DNA of 64,000 nt, from contig JBGSIA010000101.1 in assembly GCA_041751935.1 (NCBI GenBank), positions 19,351 to 83,350 of the forward strand, written 5' to 3'. The notes under the pieces are model-generated. The model was not told where the DNA came from. It saw only the letters and a program-made list of their open reading frames with translations, and searched no databases. The position numbers and the translations under genes were made by a program. The stretch comes from JBBSJZ01 sp041751935. Its GTDB lineage: Bacteria; Planctomycetota; Planctomycetia; Pirellulales; Pirellulaceae. Shown in pieces: positions 1 to 8,738 of this stretch; position 1 is the stretch's first letter; each line of letters opens with the position of its first letter.

Positions 1-306
1 GGAACCTCTTCGAGATTAGGGTCTAGAAACTGCTAGCTTTTCCTGAGCAACTAATGTCTCAACTTGGAAAAATCGGATAGGGCTAGCACGGAACTCGAAG
101 TATATGCCAACCTCCCAGTGTAACGCACCTAGGCGATTCCACTCTTGCCGCTGGCCTAGCAGTACGTAGACGATGGTCAGTCAACTCAGACTTAGAAACT
201 ATCCGAAAGCCGTGAGCCGCGGGCGCTAGCCGCGGGTGCTTCTTCAGTTTTCGGATAGGCAGTTATCGCCGACGTTTTACGCATCGTCCGCTAATAGCGA
301 TCGCCA
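1..306. other. Intergenic accessory DNA, no gene seen
   Basis: No open frame here has a start, ribosome site and composition like the true genes of the window. The stretch contains the palindromic repeat listed separately at 199-258, and a related TCGGATAG word at 73-80. It lies downstream of the decayed RND pump and is best read as degraded intergenic sequence. Confidence 0.5.
199..258. repeat. Palindromic intergenic repeat (nested hairpin)
   Basis: The outer arms CTATCCGAAA (199-208) and TTTCGGATAG (249-258) are perfect 10-base inverted repeats. Between them CCGCGG occurs twice (217-222 and 230-235) around GCGCTAG, giving an inner GC-rich hairpin. Similar GC-rich palindromes containing GCTAGC-like cores are, as far as I recall, common between genes in Pirellulaceae genomes. 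The outer-arm word recurs at 8691-8702. Function is unknown; it could be a small mobile palindromic element or a terminator. Confidence 0.5.
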
Positions 307-429
307 CTAATTTTTCGCCGGATGATAAGCGATAAACCAACACTCCAGTCCGACCGCTTGCTCAATTCCTACGGGTGTTAAGCTACGAAGACGTTTCGAG
401 AGGTAATTTGAAATTGCTATTTGCGGTGC

Positions 430-1113
430 TTCGATGCTTGGCAGTAGACCAATCGATAGACAGCTGGTGCAAAAAGGATCGCTAATACCGTCGCCCCGAC
501 CACGCCACCAGATATCGCAACAGCTAGATGCGGCCAAAACTGGCCTCCAGAAAGGATAAATGGCGTGAAACCAGCAACAGTGGTCAGAGTCGTTGCAATA
601 GCGTGCCGCCTGTTGCGGCAACTTCTTCCCGCGACGTTTGGTGATCACCATATCGGTCGTGCAAGGCCGCGACCACGACAATCGAGTCATTGATGGCAAC
701 ACCGATCAGACCCATGGTGCCGATACTTGCCATGAAGCCGAAGGGGTAGCCGTCCAGCCCGATCGAGAGCAGCCCGAGCCCCGCCGACAGTACGGCAACC
801 GCTGCGATAGTGGCTGCTAAACTGAACGAACCGAGCTATAGAAAATGTTTGGCACTCGCAATCGCCATCAACACGCCGACACTGGCGACAAGGTATCCTA
901 CGACATCATCCCGCTAGGGACGCTTCGCCACCAAATCTCAGCTCATATCCGGGCGGCAGAACGATTCCGCTTGCTGCAAACCACTGCTTTAACTCCGCCA
1001 ACTCGATCGATGCCAGCATCCCTGCAATCAAATAGCCACCAATTTCGTTCATTCGCTGTCGATTGAGGCGCACGATCACTCCAGGCTCAGCGTGGCGGTG
1101 ATCCCGTGACGAC
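430..1113 (-). pseudogene. Decayed RND efflux pump, C-terminal remnant
   Basis: Read on the minus strand and piecing frames together, this encodes recognisable C-terminal parts of an AcrB/HAE-type RND transporter. From right to left these include HGITATLSLE, RQRMNEIGGYLIAGML, LPPGYELRFGGEAS, YPFGFMASIGTMGLIGVAIN, DSIVVVAAL and, near 450-560, FILSGGQFWPHLAVAISGG and VVGATVLAILFAPAVYRL. These belong to the last porter segment and TM helices of the family. Several frameshifts and in-frame stops break the reading (TGA right after LSLE, a stop after GGEASLAG, and frame changes near 860 and 590). The N-terminal three quarters are absent. The gene cannot make a functional pump. Identity rests on remembered family motifs, but they occur in the right order over about 680 bases. 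Confidence 0.75.
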
Positions 1114-1390
1114 GTTCTTAGAAAAGGAAATCGCCTCGTTCACTTGGTGGGGGGTTCCGATATGGGTCTATAATGAACATGTGGGAACAACCAACACGAT
1201 TATTCCGCTTGGTAGCGGTGTCTTTGACGTCAAGTACAACACTGGCGAAGACAAATACATGGACTGGAATTTGGCGGGACTCAGCAACCAGCACATGATG
1301 TACGCTGAAGCACTGGCCAGTGAGTTAAGTCACGTGCTAATCGAATTTGCAGAGTTGGAAGTGCTCGAAGACATCCTCAATGCTCTATAG
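1106..1390 (+). CDS. Orphan small ORF of unknown function, possibly a gene fragment
   Basis: A 94-residue frame from a GTG at 1106 with balanced, protein-like composition: aromatic-rich start (FTWWGVPIWVY) and an acidic helical C-terminus (ELEVLEDILNAL). No family is recognised. The start lies exactly where the decayed RND pump ends, and the GTG sits inside the pump remnant, so the true 5' part may have been lost and this may be the 3' end of a broken gene. No convincing ribosome-binding site precedes it. It could also be a chance frame. Confidence 0.35.
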   Translation: MTTFLEKEIASFTWWGVPIWVYNEHVGTTNTIIPLGSGVFDVKYNTGEDKYMDWNLAGLSNQHMMYAEALASELSHVLIEFAELEVLEDILNAL

Positions 1391-1785
1391 TGCCACCTCC
1401 TCGTGATTCAGTCCTGAGTAGCTTGCAGTTTCCTTTTTATTATTGGAACCGTCCAACACCGTTACGACGATCTGCTGTGAAGCCTTCACACAAAGTCCCA
1501 GTCCATCGGCGAACAAACGAGAATCCGCTTCAGAAAATTGGTCATTTCGGCCGATTGGGTCAGCGCATTCGGCCGAATCGATCATGCCTCTTTTCGATAA
1601 TGAGGCTTGACCCATTTGGTTTCGCCAATTGTGCGAGAGTGCAACAGGTATACTGAAATGGTAGTGCGTCATCTTTTCTACGGAGTTGTTGCCCAAGCGG
1701 GCAGTGAAGCAAACAACTGCACGCGCTTGCCTTGTCGTTGTATCTTTTAGACACTTCGTTCAACCCATCGTTTACGAGCCCGACC
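1391..1785. other. Intergenic region, no gene seen
   Basis: About 400 bases without a supportable gene. It contains small palindromes such as TTCGGCCGAA near 1568 and a GCCTC/GAGGC stem around 1586-1606. No promoter with proper spacing was found, although it must hold the leader of the secreted protein starting at 1786. Confidence 0.45.
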
Positions 1786-2880
1786 ATGATCAGAGTCTCG
1801 ATCACTTTCTTTGGACTTTTGGCCAGTGCGGCCTTTGCTTTTGCAGCCGAGCCTCAAACCCGTATCTCGATTGTCGGCGACGCGTTTCATATCAATGGCC
1901 AGCCGACGTATGCCGGGCGGAATTGGAACGGCAAACGAATCGAAGGGTTACTGCTCAATAGCCGCATGGTGCAAGCAACGTTTGACGACTTGAACCCGGA
2001 GACTCGTGAACTCTGGGCTTATTCGGATACGAATGTTTGGGACGCTGATCGCAATCTGCGAGAGTTTTTGGCGGCGATGCCGGAGTGGCGAAAGCATGGA
2101 CTGCTGGCCATTACGGTTAACCTTCAAGGTGGCAGTCCGCAAGGTTACTCGAAGCAGCAACCGTGGCACAATTCCGGATTTACCGAGTCTGGCGCGTTGC
2201 GGCCCGAATACATCGCACGGCTGTCTCGGGTATTAGAGAAAGCGGATGAACTCGGTATGGTCGTCATCGTCGGCTACTTCTACTTTGGGCAGGACCAGCG
2301 GTTGAAAGACGAAGTGGCTGTTATTGCTGCGACCGATTCTGCGACGAACTGGTTGCTGGTGAGTGGCTTTCGAAACGTGTTGGTCGAAGTCAATAACGAA
2401 TGCAACGTCAAAGCTTACGATCATGAGATTCTCAAATCAGAACGAATTCACGAATTGATCGAGCGAGTGCGTGTCACCGAGCATGACGGACGGCGTTTGC
2501 TGGTCGGCACGAGTTACGGGGGCGGAACGATACCGCTTGAGAACGTCGTGAAGTCGTCCGACTTTTTGCTGCTGCACGGCAACGGAGTGAAACAACCGGA
2601 GCGGATCGTCGAGATGGTGCGTCAGACGCGCGACCTGCCTGGCTATCGACCGATGCCGATCCTGTTTAACGAAGACGACCATTTCGAGTTCGATCAGCCG
2701 AGCAACAATTTTTCCTCTGCGGTCGCCGAATATGCAAGCTGGGGTTACTTCGATTACCGCATGAAGGGCGAGAGTATCGACGAAGGTTATCAAAGCTTGC
2801 CGGTCAATTGGGGTATCAGCAGTGATCGCAAACGAGGCTTCTTCAAACTTCTCAGCGAGATGACGGGAACAAAGCCTTGA
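1786..2880 (+). CDS. Secreted glycoside hydrolase-like (cellulase-type TIM barrel) protein
   Basis: A 364-residue protein beginning with a clear signal peptide (MIRVSITFFGLLASAAFAFA, then AEP), which is why the ATG at 1786 is preferred over an in-frame codon 54 bases upstream. The mature part has short hydrophobic strands alternating with helices (VVIVGYFYFGQ, FRNVLVEVNNECN, FLLLHGNG, PILFNEDDHFE), the pattern of a GH5-like (beta/alpha)8 barrel. The N-E pair in VNNECN and the acid in FNEDD sit where the acid/base and nucleophile glutamates of clan GH-A would be. The family is not certain and no substrate can be given. It is convergent with the DUF6807 gene at 2921; both are probably exported and concerned with sugars, but that is inference. 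Confidence 0.6.
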   Translation: MIRVSITFFGLLASAAFAFAAEPQTRISIVGDAFHINGQPTYAGRNWNGKRIEGLLLNSRMVQATFDDLNPETRELWAYSDTNVWDADRNLREFLAAMPEWRKHGLLAITVNLQGGSPQGYSKQQPWHNSGFTESGALRPEYIARLSRVLEKADELGMVVIVGYFYFGQDQRLKDEVAVIAATDSATNWLLVSGFRNVLVEVNNECNVKAYDHEILKSERIHELIERVRVTEHDGRRLLVGTSYGGGTIPLENVVKSSDFLLLHGNGVKQPERIVEMVRQTRDLPGYRPMPILFNEDDHFEFDQPSNNFSSAVAEYASWGYFDYRMKGESIDEGYQSLPVNWGISSDRKRGFFKLLSEMTGTKP

Positions 2881-2920
2881 ATCCACGCCGAGCCCGTCTG
2901 TTTACATCAAAAGGCTGAGC

Positions 2921-3940
2921 CTATTCCGAGCACCACTCGCTCCACTTCTTGTCGATCCATTCAGCATCGATTTTTCTGTCCGCGATGAGGAAGCGGTATT
3001 GGCCCGTCAGTGGATGATCGCGATCAATCACGAACTCGCCGTCCACACACGGTGCAAAGCAGAAATAGGGCTTGGAAGGATGGAGCCGAGCCGATTGCGG
3101 AGCACGAAAGTTGTTCGCATGCGAAAGTACTGCGATGCTGACTGGTTTGTCTTCTAGCGAACCGTTGATTGAAACCCAATTTACATGCTCATGATTTCCG
3201 TTGAGACGATCCGACCCCAGACTGGTCAGGAATTCATTTTGCTCAAGCTTCATACCAGCATTCTTTCTTGCTCCGCTGTCCTTGGCTGTCAGCCACGAAA
3301 TGGGCCCGCGAAACGCGAAACCCCCGTAATGATACTTGTTTATGGTGAGTGGTTTCTCAGTGACAGCCGTTTGCTCTGTTTGTATATCGAAACAGTGGTA
3401 GCTTCCGTCGGTCGGATACGCAGTCACTTTCCATCGTTCATGGAGGATATCAACGATGGGCTTTGTCTGGGTGCGATGAACCAAATCAACTTCAAAGCCA
3501 GTCGCGTCAGCAGTTTCGAAGGTGCGAACGACGAGGTCGTGTAGCACCCGGCCAGTACCTCCAGCCAAGTTCCAAAAGTCGACATCGCGACCATCGTAAG
3601 TTGTGTTCACCCAGGCCGAGAATATACCGTGCTGATGTGCGTGATCGAACGGAAACATCGCCGTTACGACTTTTGCCTGCGGGGAACTGACTGGATGAAG
3701 AAATCCACTTCGTTCGTGGATTGGATCGATTCCTTCAGGTACTTCAGGCGAGACCTTATTGTACGCCAGCACAATCACGCCAGATTGCTCGACCACAATC
3801 GTCTTTTCGGTTTCGACAAGCCTTAACGTCTGGGCCCACGCAAGGGTTGAAGTGTATGCGAAGACAGAAAAAAGGACCAGACAAAGGCGTAGTCGGGGTA
3901 CACGCCAATGAGGGGCGAACGAGCTCGACGAGATCTGCAT
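2921..3940 (-). CDS. DUF6807 (PmoA-annotated) secreted protein
   Basis: A 339-residue protein with an N-terminal signal/hydrophobic segment (about residues 18-36, ending in LAWAQ). The core carries HAHQHGIFSAW, DFWNLAGGTGRVLHD, YHYGGFAFRGP and NHEHVNWVSING, which are typical of the DUF6807 family often annotated as methane oxygenase PmoA in planctomycetes. The PmoA name comes from automated transfer; nothing here suggests methane oxidation. The conserved histidines suggest a carbohydrate- or metal-binding secreted protein. It is a single gene, convergent with the preceding glycosidase-like gene. Confidence 0.75.
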   Translation of the reverse strand: MQISSSSFAPHWRVPRLRLCLVLFSVFAYTSTLAWAQTLRLVETEKTIVVEQSGVIVLAYNKVSPEVPEGIDPIHERSGFLHPVSSPQAKVVTAMFPFDHAHQHGIFSAWVNTTYDGRDVDFWNLAGGTGRVLHDLVVRTFETADATGFEVDLVHRTQTKPIVDILHERWKVTAYPTDGSYHCFDIQTEQTAVTEKPLTINKYHYGGFAFRGPISWLTAKDSGARKNAGMKLEQNEFLTSLGSDRLNGNHEHVNWVSINGSLEDKPVSIAVLSHANNFRAPQSARLHPSKPYFCFAPCVDGEFVIDRDHPLTGQYRFLIADRKIDAEWIDKKWSEWCSE

Positions 3941-4059
3941 AACTTATTCCAGTTTCAAGGAGAGGGCATTGTAGCAAAAAGCTACTAAGCACACGAACAA
4001 AACATTGTCGATCAGACAGTCGAGATTCCTTGCGAACTTCAGCGTTTAGTCCCATTTTG

Positions 4060-4854
4060 TCAGACTGGACTGCCGGCAGTCTCACGGCGCAGCAACAACA
4101 GCACAAACGTGGCGATCACAAGCACGCTTTGGGTGATCGTCAGGCAAATTGCATCTGTCAGCGGAAGGAAGAAGGTACTACCACAAACCCAATCAATCCA
4201 ATAAGCGAAGGCAACCGTCGCTGCAGAAACCAGCAAGGCTCCGACGATCAATCGCCAGGCACGCTGCAAGAACCGCGGTGTCCAGAATCCGTGTAACCAA
4301 ACCAGCGACAACGCTCCGTAAAACGTACCCACGACGGCAACCACTAAAATTTCGTTGTTCAATAACACATCAATTGTCCAGCCCCCCTGGTTCGCGGCGA
4401 ACCGTATCAACGCGATCGCGACAGCCACAACGGTCGTCCAAACCATCAACGTGCCAACACGAAAGGTTGCACGAAAATGGACTGTGTCAAACCACCAACG
4501 GTACAGCGTCACTCCAATCGAGGTTGTTGCGACTTGTGACACCGCCAACGCCGTGACCCTGACCGAGACTGAGCCGTCGATTCCCACCGGAGCCAAGCGA
4601 GAAATCACGAACCAACAACCGATAACACTGAATACCGGGATGCTATATCGCAGATAGTCCGGCAGTCGCGACAGCGATACCAAAATCGCAAACACCGAAC
4701 ATTGAGCGAGCGGAACGGAGATGACAATTATGTACCCGTCGTCGTCAAGCGATAGTGCCGTGCTAACGAGTATCACGTCAGCAAGCAAGTGCAAACCAAT
4801 ACAAACGGCTAGTCGAACGCGAGTGACTTGCGATATCTGTGAAGCGGAAAGCAT
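4060..4854 (-). CDS. Polytopic membrane protein of unknown function
   Basis: A 264-residue protein with about eight hydrophobic helices spread over its length (for example LAVCIGLHLLADVILVST, VLVIATFVLLLL). No family is recognised and no catalytic motif stands out. It starts 5 bases after the stop of the VWA-domain gene 4860-6926 on the same strand, so the two are almost certainly co-transcribed and may act together at the inner membrane. It could be a membrane anchor or scaffold for the VWA protein; this is inference from position only. Confidence 0.65.
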   Translation of the reverse strand: MLSASQISQVTRVRLAVCIGLHLLADVILVSTALSLDDDGYIIVISVPLAQCSVFAILVSLSRLPDYLRYSIPVFSVIGCWFVISRLAPVGIDGSVSVRVTALAVSQVATTSIGVTLYRWWFDTVHFRATFRVGTLMVWTTVVAVAIALIRFAANQGGWTIDVLLNNEILVVAVVGTFYGALSLVWLHGFWTPRFLQRAWRLIVGALLVSAATVAFAYWIDWVCGSTFFLPLTDAICLTITQSVLVIATFVLLLLRRETAGSPV

Positions 4855-4859
4855 TGACG

Positions 4860-6926
4860 TTAATCTGCCGTTAGCGATTCGATCGCTGGGTTATCCTCGC
4901 TAACTTCAGTCTCTTCTAGGACTACTCCCATTTCTTCGAATCGTTCGCGGACTCTCGTCGCTGCGAGCGAGAATGGAAAGTCACTCACAATCGCTTGGTA
5001 CTGCTTTCGTGCAGCATCAAACGACTTTCCTTTGTCGATTTTCGCGGCCGTACTCAACCGATTGCTAGCCACCTTTTCCAGATACAGAAATTCTCGTCCT
5101 AACTTTTCGAAGTCCGGTGCCTTAGTAAACGCCGCATCAATCTCCCGCTCAATAGTAAACGCGAGCAAGTGGTCTCGATCAAGCTTTGCGTCGCGCACCG
5201 TCGCGAGCTTTAAAAACAGCAACTCTCGGATCTTAGACTTCGCATCACTGCTCAAGTCCGTCGTTGCAGAACGGGTCGCGAGCCTGCAAAGAAAACGAAC
5301 ACCTGCCACATATCCCTCAGTCTTCTCAATCTGGGAAGCCTGCCGCAGCAGATCCGCTCGGTAGCGGTAGAGTATCTCCGAGCATTTGCGGCTGACGTCC
5401 GATGCCGGCCACATGGTGACGACTGCATCAAGCTGAACGTATTCGTCGAAATCAGGTTTGGCCAAGTCCAACGCCATCGTTCGCTGGACTAAATGCGAAT
5501 CCAACGGTGTTTGCAGTTGCATCGCCGCGAACGTGCCGGTGTGGTCTCGCACAAACGCCATCAATTCGCGAGCTGTGGCAATCACTGTGGGGTTTGTTGG
5601 CTGATTCCTCAGTTGGTCGGTAATTTGATCAATGAGATCGGATTGCAGTTCATTGCTGATGTCCGCCGCCGGATCGGCATAGGCGAGACTCAACATGGCA
5701 ACCACGAGGCTGCTCAGATCATCCGAGAATGCCGGGTCGGACAGTGATTCGGCAAGAGCTTTGCACAGCTCGCTTCTCGCCATTTGCACAATCTCGTCCT
5801 CGGGCGACGTATCGATGACGTGACGCAACAGCATCTCAGCGAACACTTTTCCCCCAGCTGCCCTCGTTGCTTTGGCTTCCTCGATTAGTGATTGCGGAGA
5901 CTGGCCGCTATCTTCCACGAAGCGATATTCGCCGTCGGTTAAGTCCGCCAAACGCCGCATGTTGCCGCAACTGCTCGGATCTTCAAAAGCCACCGCGTGA
6001 ATCGCAATATCGTCAGCGAATGCCTCGACTACTTCATATGCATCTGTTCTGCTATCGAAAATTCCGTGCGGTTTCGAGAGTGGACTGGGAGCAACGAACT
6101 CACCATCGGAGAGCATGAACACTGCGCTGGGGTTCATTTTCAGTGCCACAGACAGTGCCTGGCGCGGGTCGGTGCTGCCGCCAGGCGAAATCTCTGTCAG
6201 CCAATTCGCAAGCTGAATCTTGTTCTGCGCAGTCGCCGCGATTGGACTCGGAAGAACATTGGACTTGCTAAACATTTGCGTTGTTGAGCCACTGAACAAC
6301 AGCACGTAAAACCGTTGCGATGAATCCAAATTATTGACGGACTTCACCAATTCCGCAGCCGCACGAACGTAGCGGATGCCTTTCATGCTTCCGGAAATGT
6401 CCAGAATGTAGACAAAGTCGTGACCCTGGGCCTCGATGCCGAAAAACGAACCTCGCAAACCACCGCCACCTCTGGACGCTTGGTTGCCCAAGCCGGCCCC
6501 CGACCCGTTGCTGTGGGGCGAAAAGAATTCTGGCCCCAATGACAGTGGACTCGACAGGAATTCGTCCACTAATGCGGCATCCCCGGCAGGGTCCGCGGTT
6601 TTGACTTGAGCCATCAGGAACATTTCGCCGCCAGCGTCGTGATCGCCATCGGAGAAGCCAAGCGATATTACGTGCCGGGCAGCGCCGCCAAAGTCGGCTG
6701 GTGCGAGCAACATGGCGATCAACAACACGAGCGCCGCGTGAACGGTGATCGAGGTCAGCCATGGCGTCGCTTTCTTTTGCTTCGCATCGCGATCATGCAG
6801 CACAATCTGTGGAGTCGTTGCAGCGGCCTTACTCGTTTCAACAGGCGGCGGGACCGCAAGCCAAAAGTCGTCCGAAGATGTTTGCAGTTTCTGAGGAATC
6901 GGCGGCGGCACGAACTGACTGGACAT
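4860..6926 (-). CDS. VWA-domain protein with TonB-like N-terminal anchor
   Basis: A 688-residue protein. A cytoplasmic N-terminus rich in proline (VPPPIPQ, VPPPVE) is followed by one membrane helix at about residues 57-77 (SITVHAALVLLIAMLL), the topology of TonB/TolA-type anchors. A von Willebrand A domain begins near residue 170 with an intact MIDAS motif DISGS (176-180) and a later LSDGE. The C-terminal 350 residues are helical and alpha-solenoid-like, with a linker to the end. The glycine-rich GRGLRGSF-like stretch before the VWA domain recurs in planctomycete VWA proteins. It is followed directly by an eight-helix membrane protein. Function is unknown; metal-dependent protein binding at the envelope is likely. 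Confidence 0.75.
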   Translation of the reverse strand: MSSQFVPPPIPQKLQTSSDDFWLAVPPPVETSKAAATTPQIVLHDRDAKQKKATPWLTSITVHAALVLLIAMLLAPADFGGAARHVISLGFSDGDHDAGGEMFLMAQVKTADPAGDAALVDEFLSSPLSLGPEFFSPHSNGSGAGLGNQASRGGGGLRGSFFGIEAQGHDFVYILDISGSMKGIRYVRAAAELVKSVNNLDSSQRFYVLLFSGSTTQMFSKSNVLPSPIAATAQNKIQLANWLTEISPGGSTDPRQALSVALKMNPSAVFMLSDGEFVAPSPLSKPHGIFDSRTDAYEVVEAFADDIAIHAVAFEDPSSCGNMRRLADLTDGEYRFVEDSGQSPQSLIEEAKATRAAGGKVFAEMLLRHVIDTSPEDEIVQMARSELCKALAESLSDPAFSDDLSSLVVAMLSLAYADPAADISNELQSDLIDQITDQLRNQPTNPTVIATARELMAFVRDHTGTFAAMQLQTPLDSHLVQRTMALDLAKPDFDEYVQLDAVVTMWPASDVSRKCSEILYRYRADLLRQASQIEKTEGYVAGVRFLCRLATRSATTDLSSDAKSKIRELLFLKLATVRDAKLDRDHLLAFTIEREIDAAFTKAPDFEKLGREFLYLEKVASNRLSTAAKIDKGKSFDAARKQYQAIVSDFPFSLAATRVRERFEEMGVVLEETEVSEDNPAIESLTAD

Positions 6927-7108
6927 CTTGGCGCCTTAAGAAAAGTCGTGGAACCAAAGAATCGTCGGTAAGGATGGACAAGGAGATGAAACGCCCCAGA
7001 CGCCAAGTTACGCTTTTCCAACCCGAGTGTCCAACTGCAAAAGGCACGCTTATAAGCTTTCGGCAGATTTTGCCGCTGGTTTGCTTTGCTGACTGAAATT
7101 CTCGCTGT

Positions 7109-8554
7109 TTAGCTTGTCGCTGCGACTGGCTTGCGTTTGGGTTTATAGATTTCCGTAGCGGTGCCGAAGTGGACTTCACCGGCATTCATCAGTGTCTCGC
7201 TAAGTGTCGGGTGAGGATGGACACTCTCTGTGATGTCATGCACTACGCATCCCATCTCGATTGCCAGCACTGCTTCGGCAATCAACTCACCCGCTCCGCT
7301 ACCGACTATACCGCAGCCCAACACGCGATGAGTTTCAGGTTCGACAAGCCACTTTGTCAAACCGTCGGTGATACCTAAAGCCTGTGCACGACCGCTGGCC
7401 GCCCACGGGTAAACTTCAACTTCAATGGCGATTCCTTGTACCTTGGCTTCGTTCTCTGTCAGACCTGCCCACGCGATTTCGGGGTCGGTAAATACAACCG
7501 CTGGGATGGCGCGTTTGTCAAATACCGCTGGCTTACCAGCAATGACTTCCGCAGCAACTCGTCCCTCGTGAGTGGCTTTGTGAGCAAGCATCGGATCGCC
7601 AGCCACATCGCCGATCGCAAAAATGTGAGGGTCCGCAGTTCGTTGTTGTTTGTCGCAAACGACAAAGCCACGCGAATTGACTTCGACTTTTGTGTTTTCC
7701 AAACCCAGGCCGCGAGTGACTGGGCGACGACCGACACTGACCAATACTCTATCGAATCGTTCGTGCCCGAAATTGCCAGGGCCTTCGAAAGTAACTTCGA
7801 CGCCGCCATCGGTTTCGGCAATCGAACCGACTTTGGTGTTTAAATAAACGCGACCACCACACATCTTGTCGATCCGCTTCGCAAGTGGTTTGACGAGATC
7901 ACGGTCAGCTCCGGGAAGCAGTCCGTCCATCAGTTCGACAACCGTGACCTTGGTGCCAAGACTTGCGTAGACACTGCCCATTTCCAGGCCAATGTATCCG
8001 CCGCCGATCACGAGCAATGATTTCGGAATGTCAGCCAGCGCCAGTGCTCCGGTGCTGTCCATGACTCGATCACTGCCGATATTGAATGACGGTGGCATGG
8101 CGGGCACACTACCGGTTGCAAGCACACAATGATCGAAGGTTAGCTGGCCGCCTTCGGGGATCGATTCATGGTCGCCTTCGAGTTTGAGTGTGGTCGAGTT
8201 CACGAAACTACCCCGCGCCTGGATGACGGTGACGCCACGTCGTTTGGCCAAGTTTGCTAGGCCACCGGTCAAGTTGCTGATCACTTGGTCCTTGCGACCA
8301 CGGACTTTGTCGACATCGATCTTCGGCGGGCTTGCGTATTCAACACCCCATTCCGCGCCAAGTTCGTGGACTTCACCGATGACCTTGGCGACGTGCAGCA
8401 AGGCCTTGCTGGGGATGCAACCGCGAAGCAAGCACGTCCCACCAAGGCGCGGCTCGGCTTCGACAATGGTGACTTGCAGACCCTCGTCTGCCGCGAGAAA
8501 GGCAGCTGCATATCCGCCTGGGCCACCACCAAGAACGACAACAGATGAATGCAT
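7109..8554 (-). CDS. lpdA: Dihydrolipoyl dehydrogenase (E3)
   Basis: A 481-residue flavoprotein that reoxidises dihydrolipoamide of the 2-oxoacid dehydrogenase or glycine-cleavage complexes with NAD. The FAD-binding GGGPGG lies at residues 9-14. The redox-active pair is C41/C46 in GGTCLLRGCIPSK, and the NAD fold starts at VIGGGYIGLE. The C-terminal dimer domain carries the catalytic histidine in the HPHPTLSE motif. Length is normal for the family. No E1 or E2 gene is next to it, so it probably serves several complexes from a stand-alone locus. Confidence 0.95.
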   Translation of the reverse strand: MHSSVVVLGGGPGGYAAAFLAADEGLQVTIVEAEPRLGGTCLLRGCIPSKALLHVAKVIGEVHELGAEWGVEYASPPKIDVDKVRGRKDQVISNLTGGLANLAKRRGVTVIQARGSFVNSTTLKLEGDHESIPEGGQLTFDHCVLATGSVPAMPPSFNIGSDRVMDSTGALALADIPKSLLVIGGGYIGLEMGSVYASLGTKVTVVELMDGLLPGADRDLVKPLAKRIDKMCGGRVYLNTKVGSIAETDGGVEVTFEGPGNFGHERFDRVLVSVGRRPVTRGLGLENTKVEVNSRGFVVCDKQQRTADPHIFAIGDVAGDPMLAHKATHEGRVAAEVIAGKPAVFDKRAIPAVVFTDPEIAWAGLTENEAKVQGIAIEVEVYPWAASGRAQALGITDGLTKWLVEPETHRVLGCGIVGSGAGELIAEAVLAIEMGCVVHDITESVHPHPTLSETLMNAGEVHFGTATEIYKPKRKPVAATS

Positions 8555-8648
8555 GACCGTGGAACTTATTGTATGCGTGTAAAGAAGCGTCAGTTGCCAA
8601 ACAAAGTGTCCGCGCGAACCAGTGAGTTCGCACGGACATTAGCAGGTT

Positions 8649-8702
8649 TCCGAAAAAGTGGGCTGAACCATTGGGAAGAAAATCAGACACCTTTTCGGAT
8701 AG
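8649..8702. repeat. Inverted repeat downstream of rpsD, possible terminator
   Basis: TCCGAAAAAG (8649-8658) pairs with CTTTTCGGA (8691-8699) across a 32-base loop, in the gap between rpsD and lpdA, both minus strand. The right arm extends to TTTTCGGATAG, the same word as the outer arm of the palindrome at 199-258. It may end rpsD transcription or be a member of a dispersed palindromic family. Confidence 0.4.
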
Positions 8703-8738
8703 CCCATTAGCATGCTCCGAACATTGATCCAGTGCGAA

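Noticed and set aside
307..702. 131-codon minus-strand frame
   Set aside because: Part of it is one of the frames of the decayed RND pump; it is not a separate gene.
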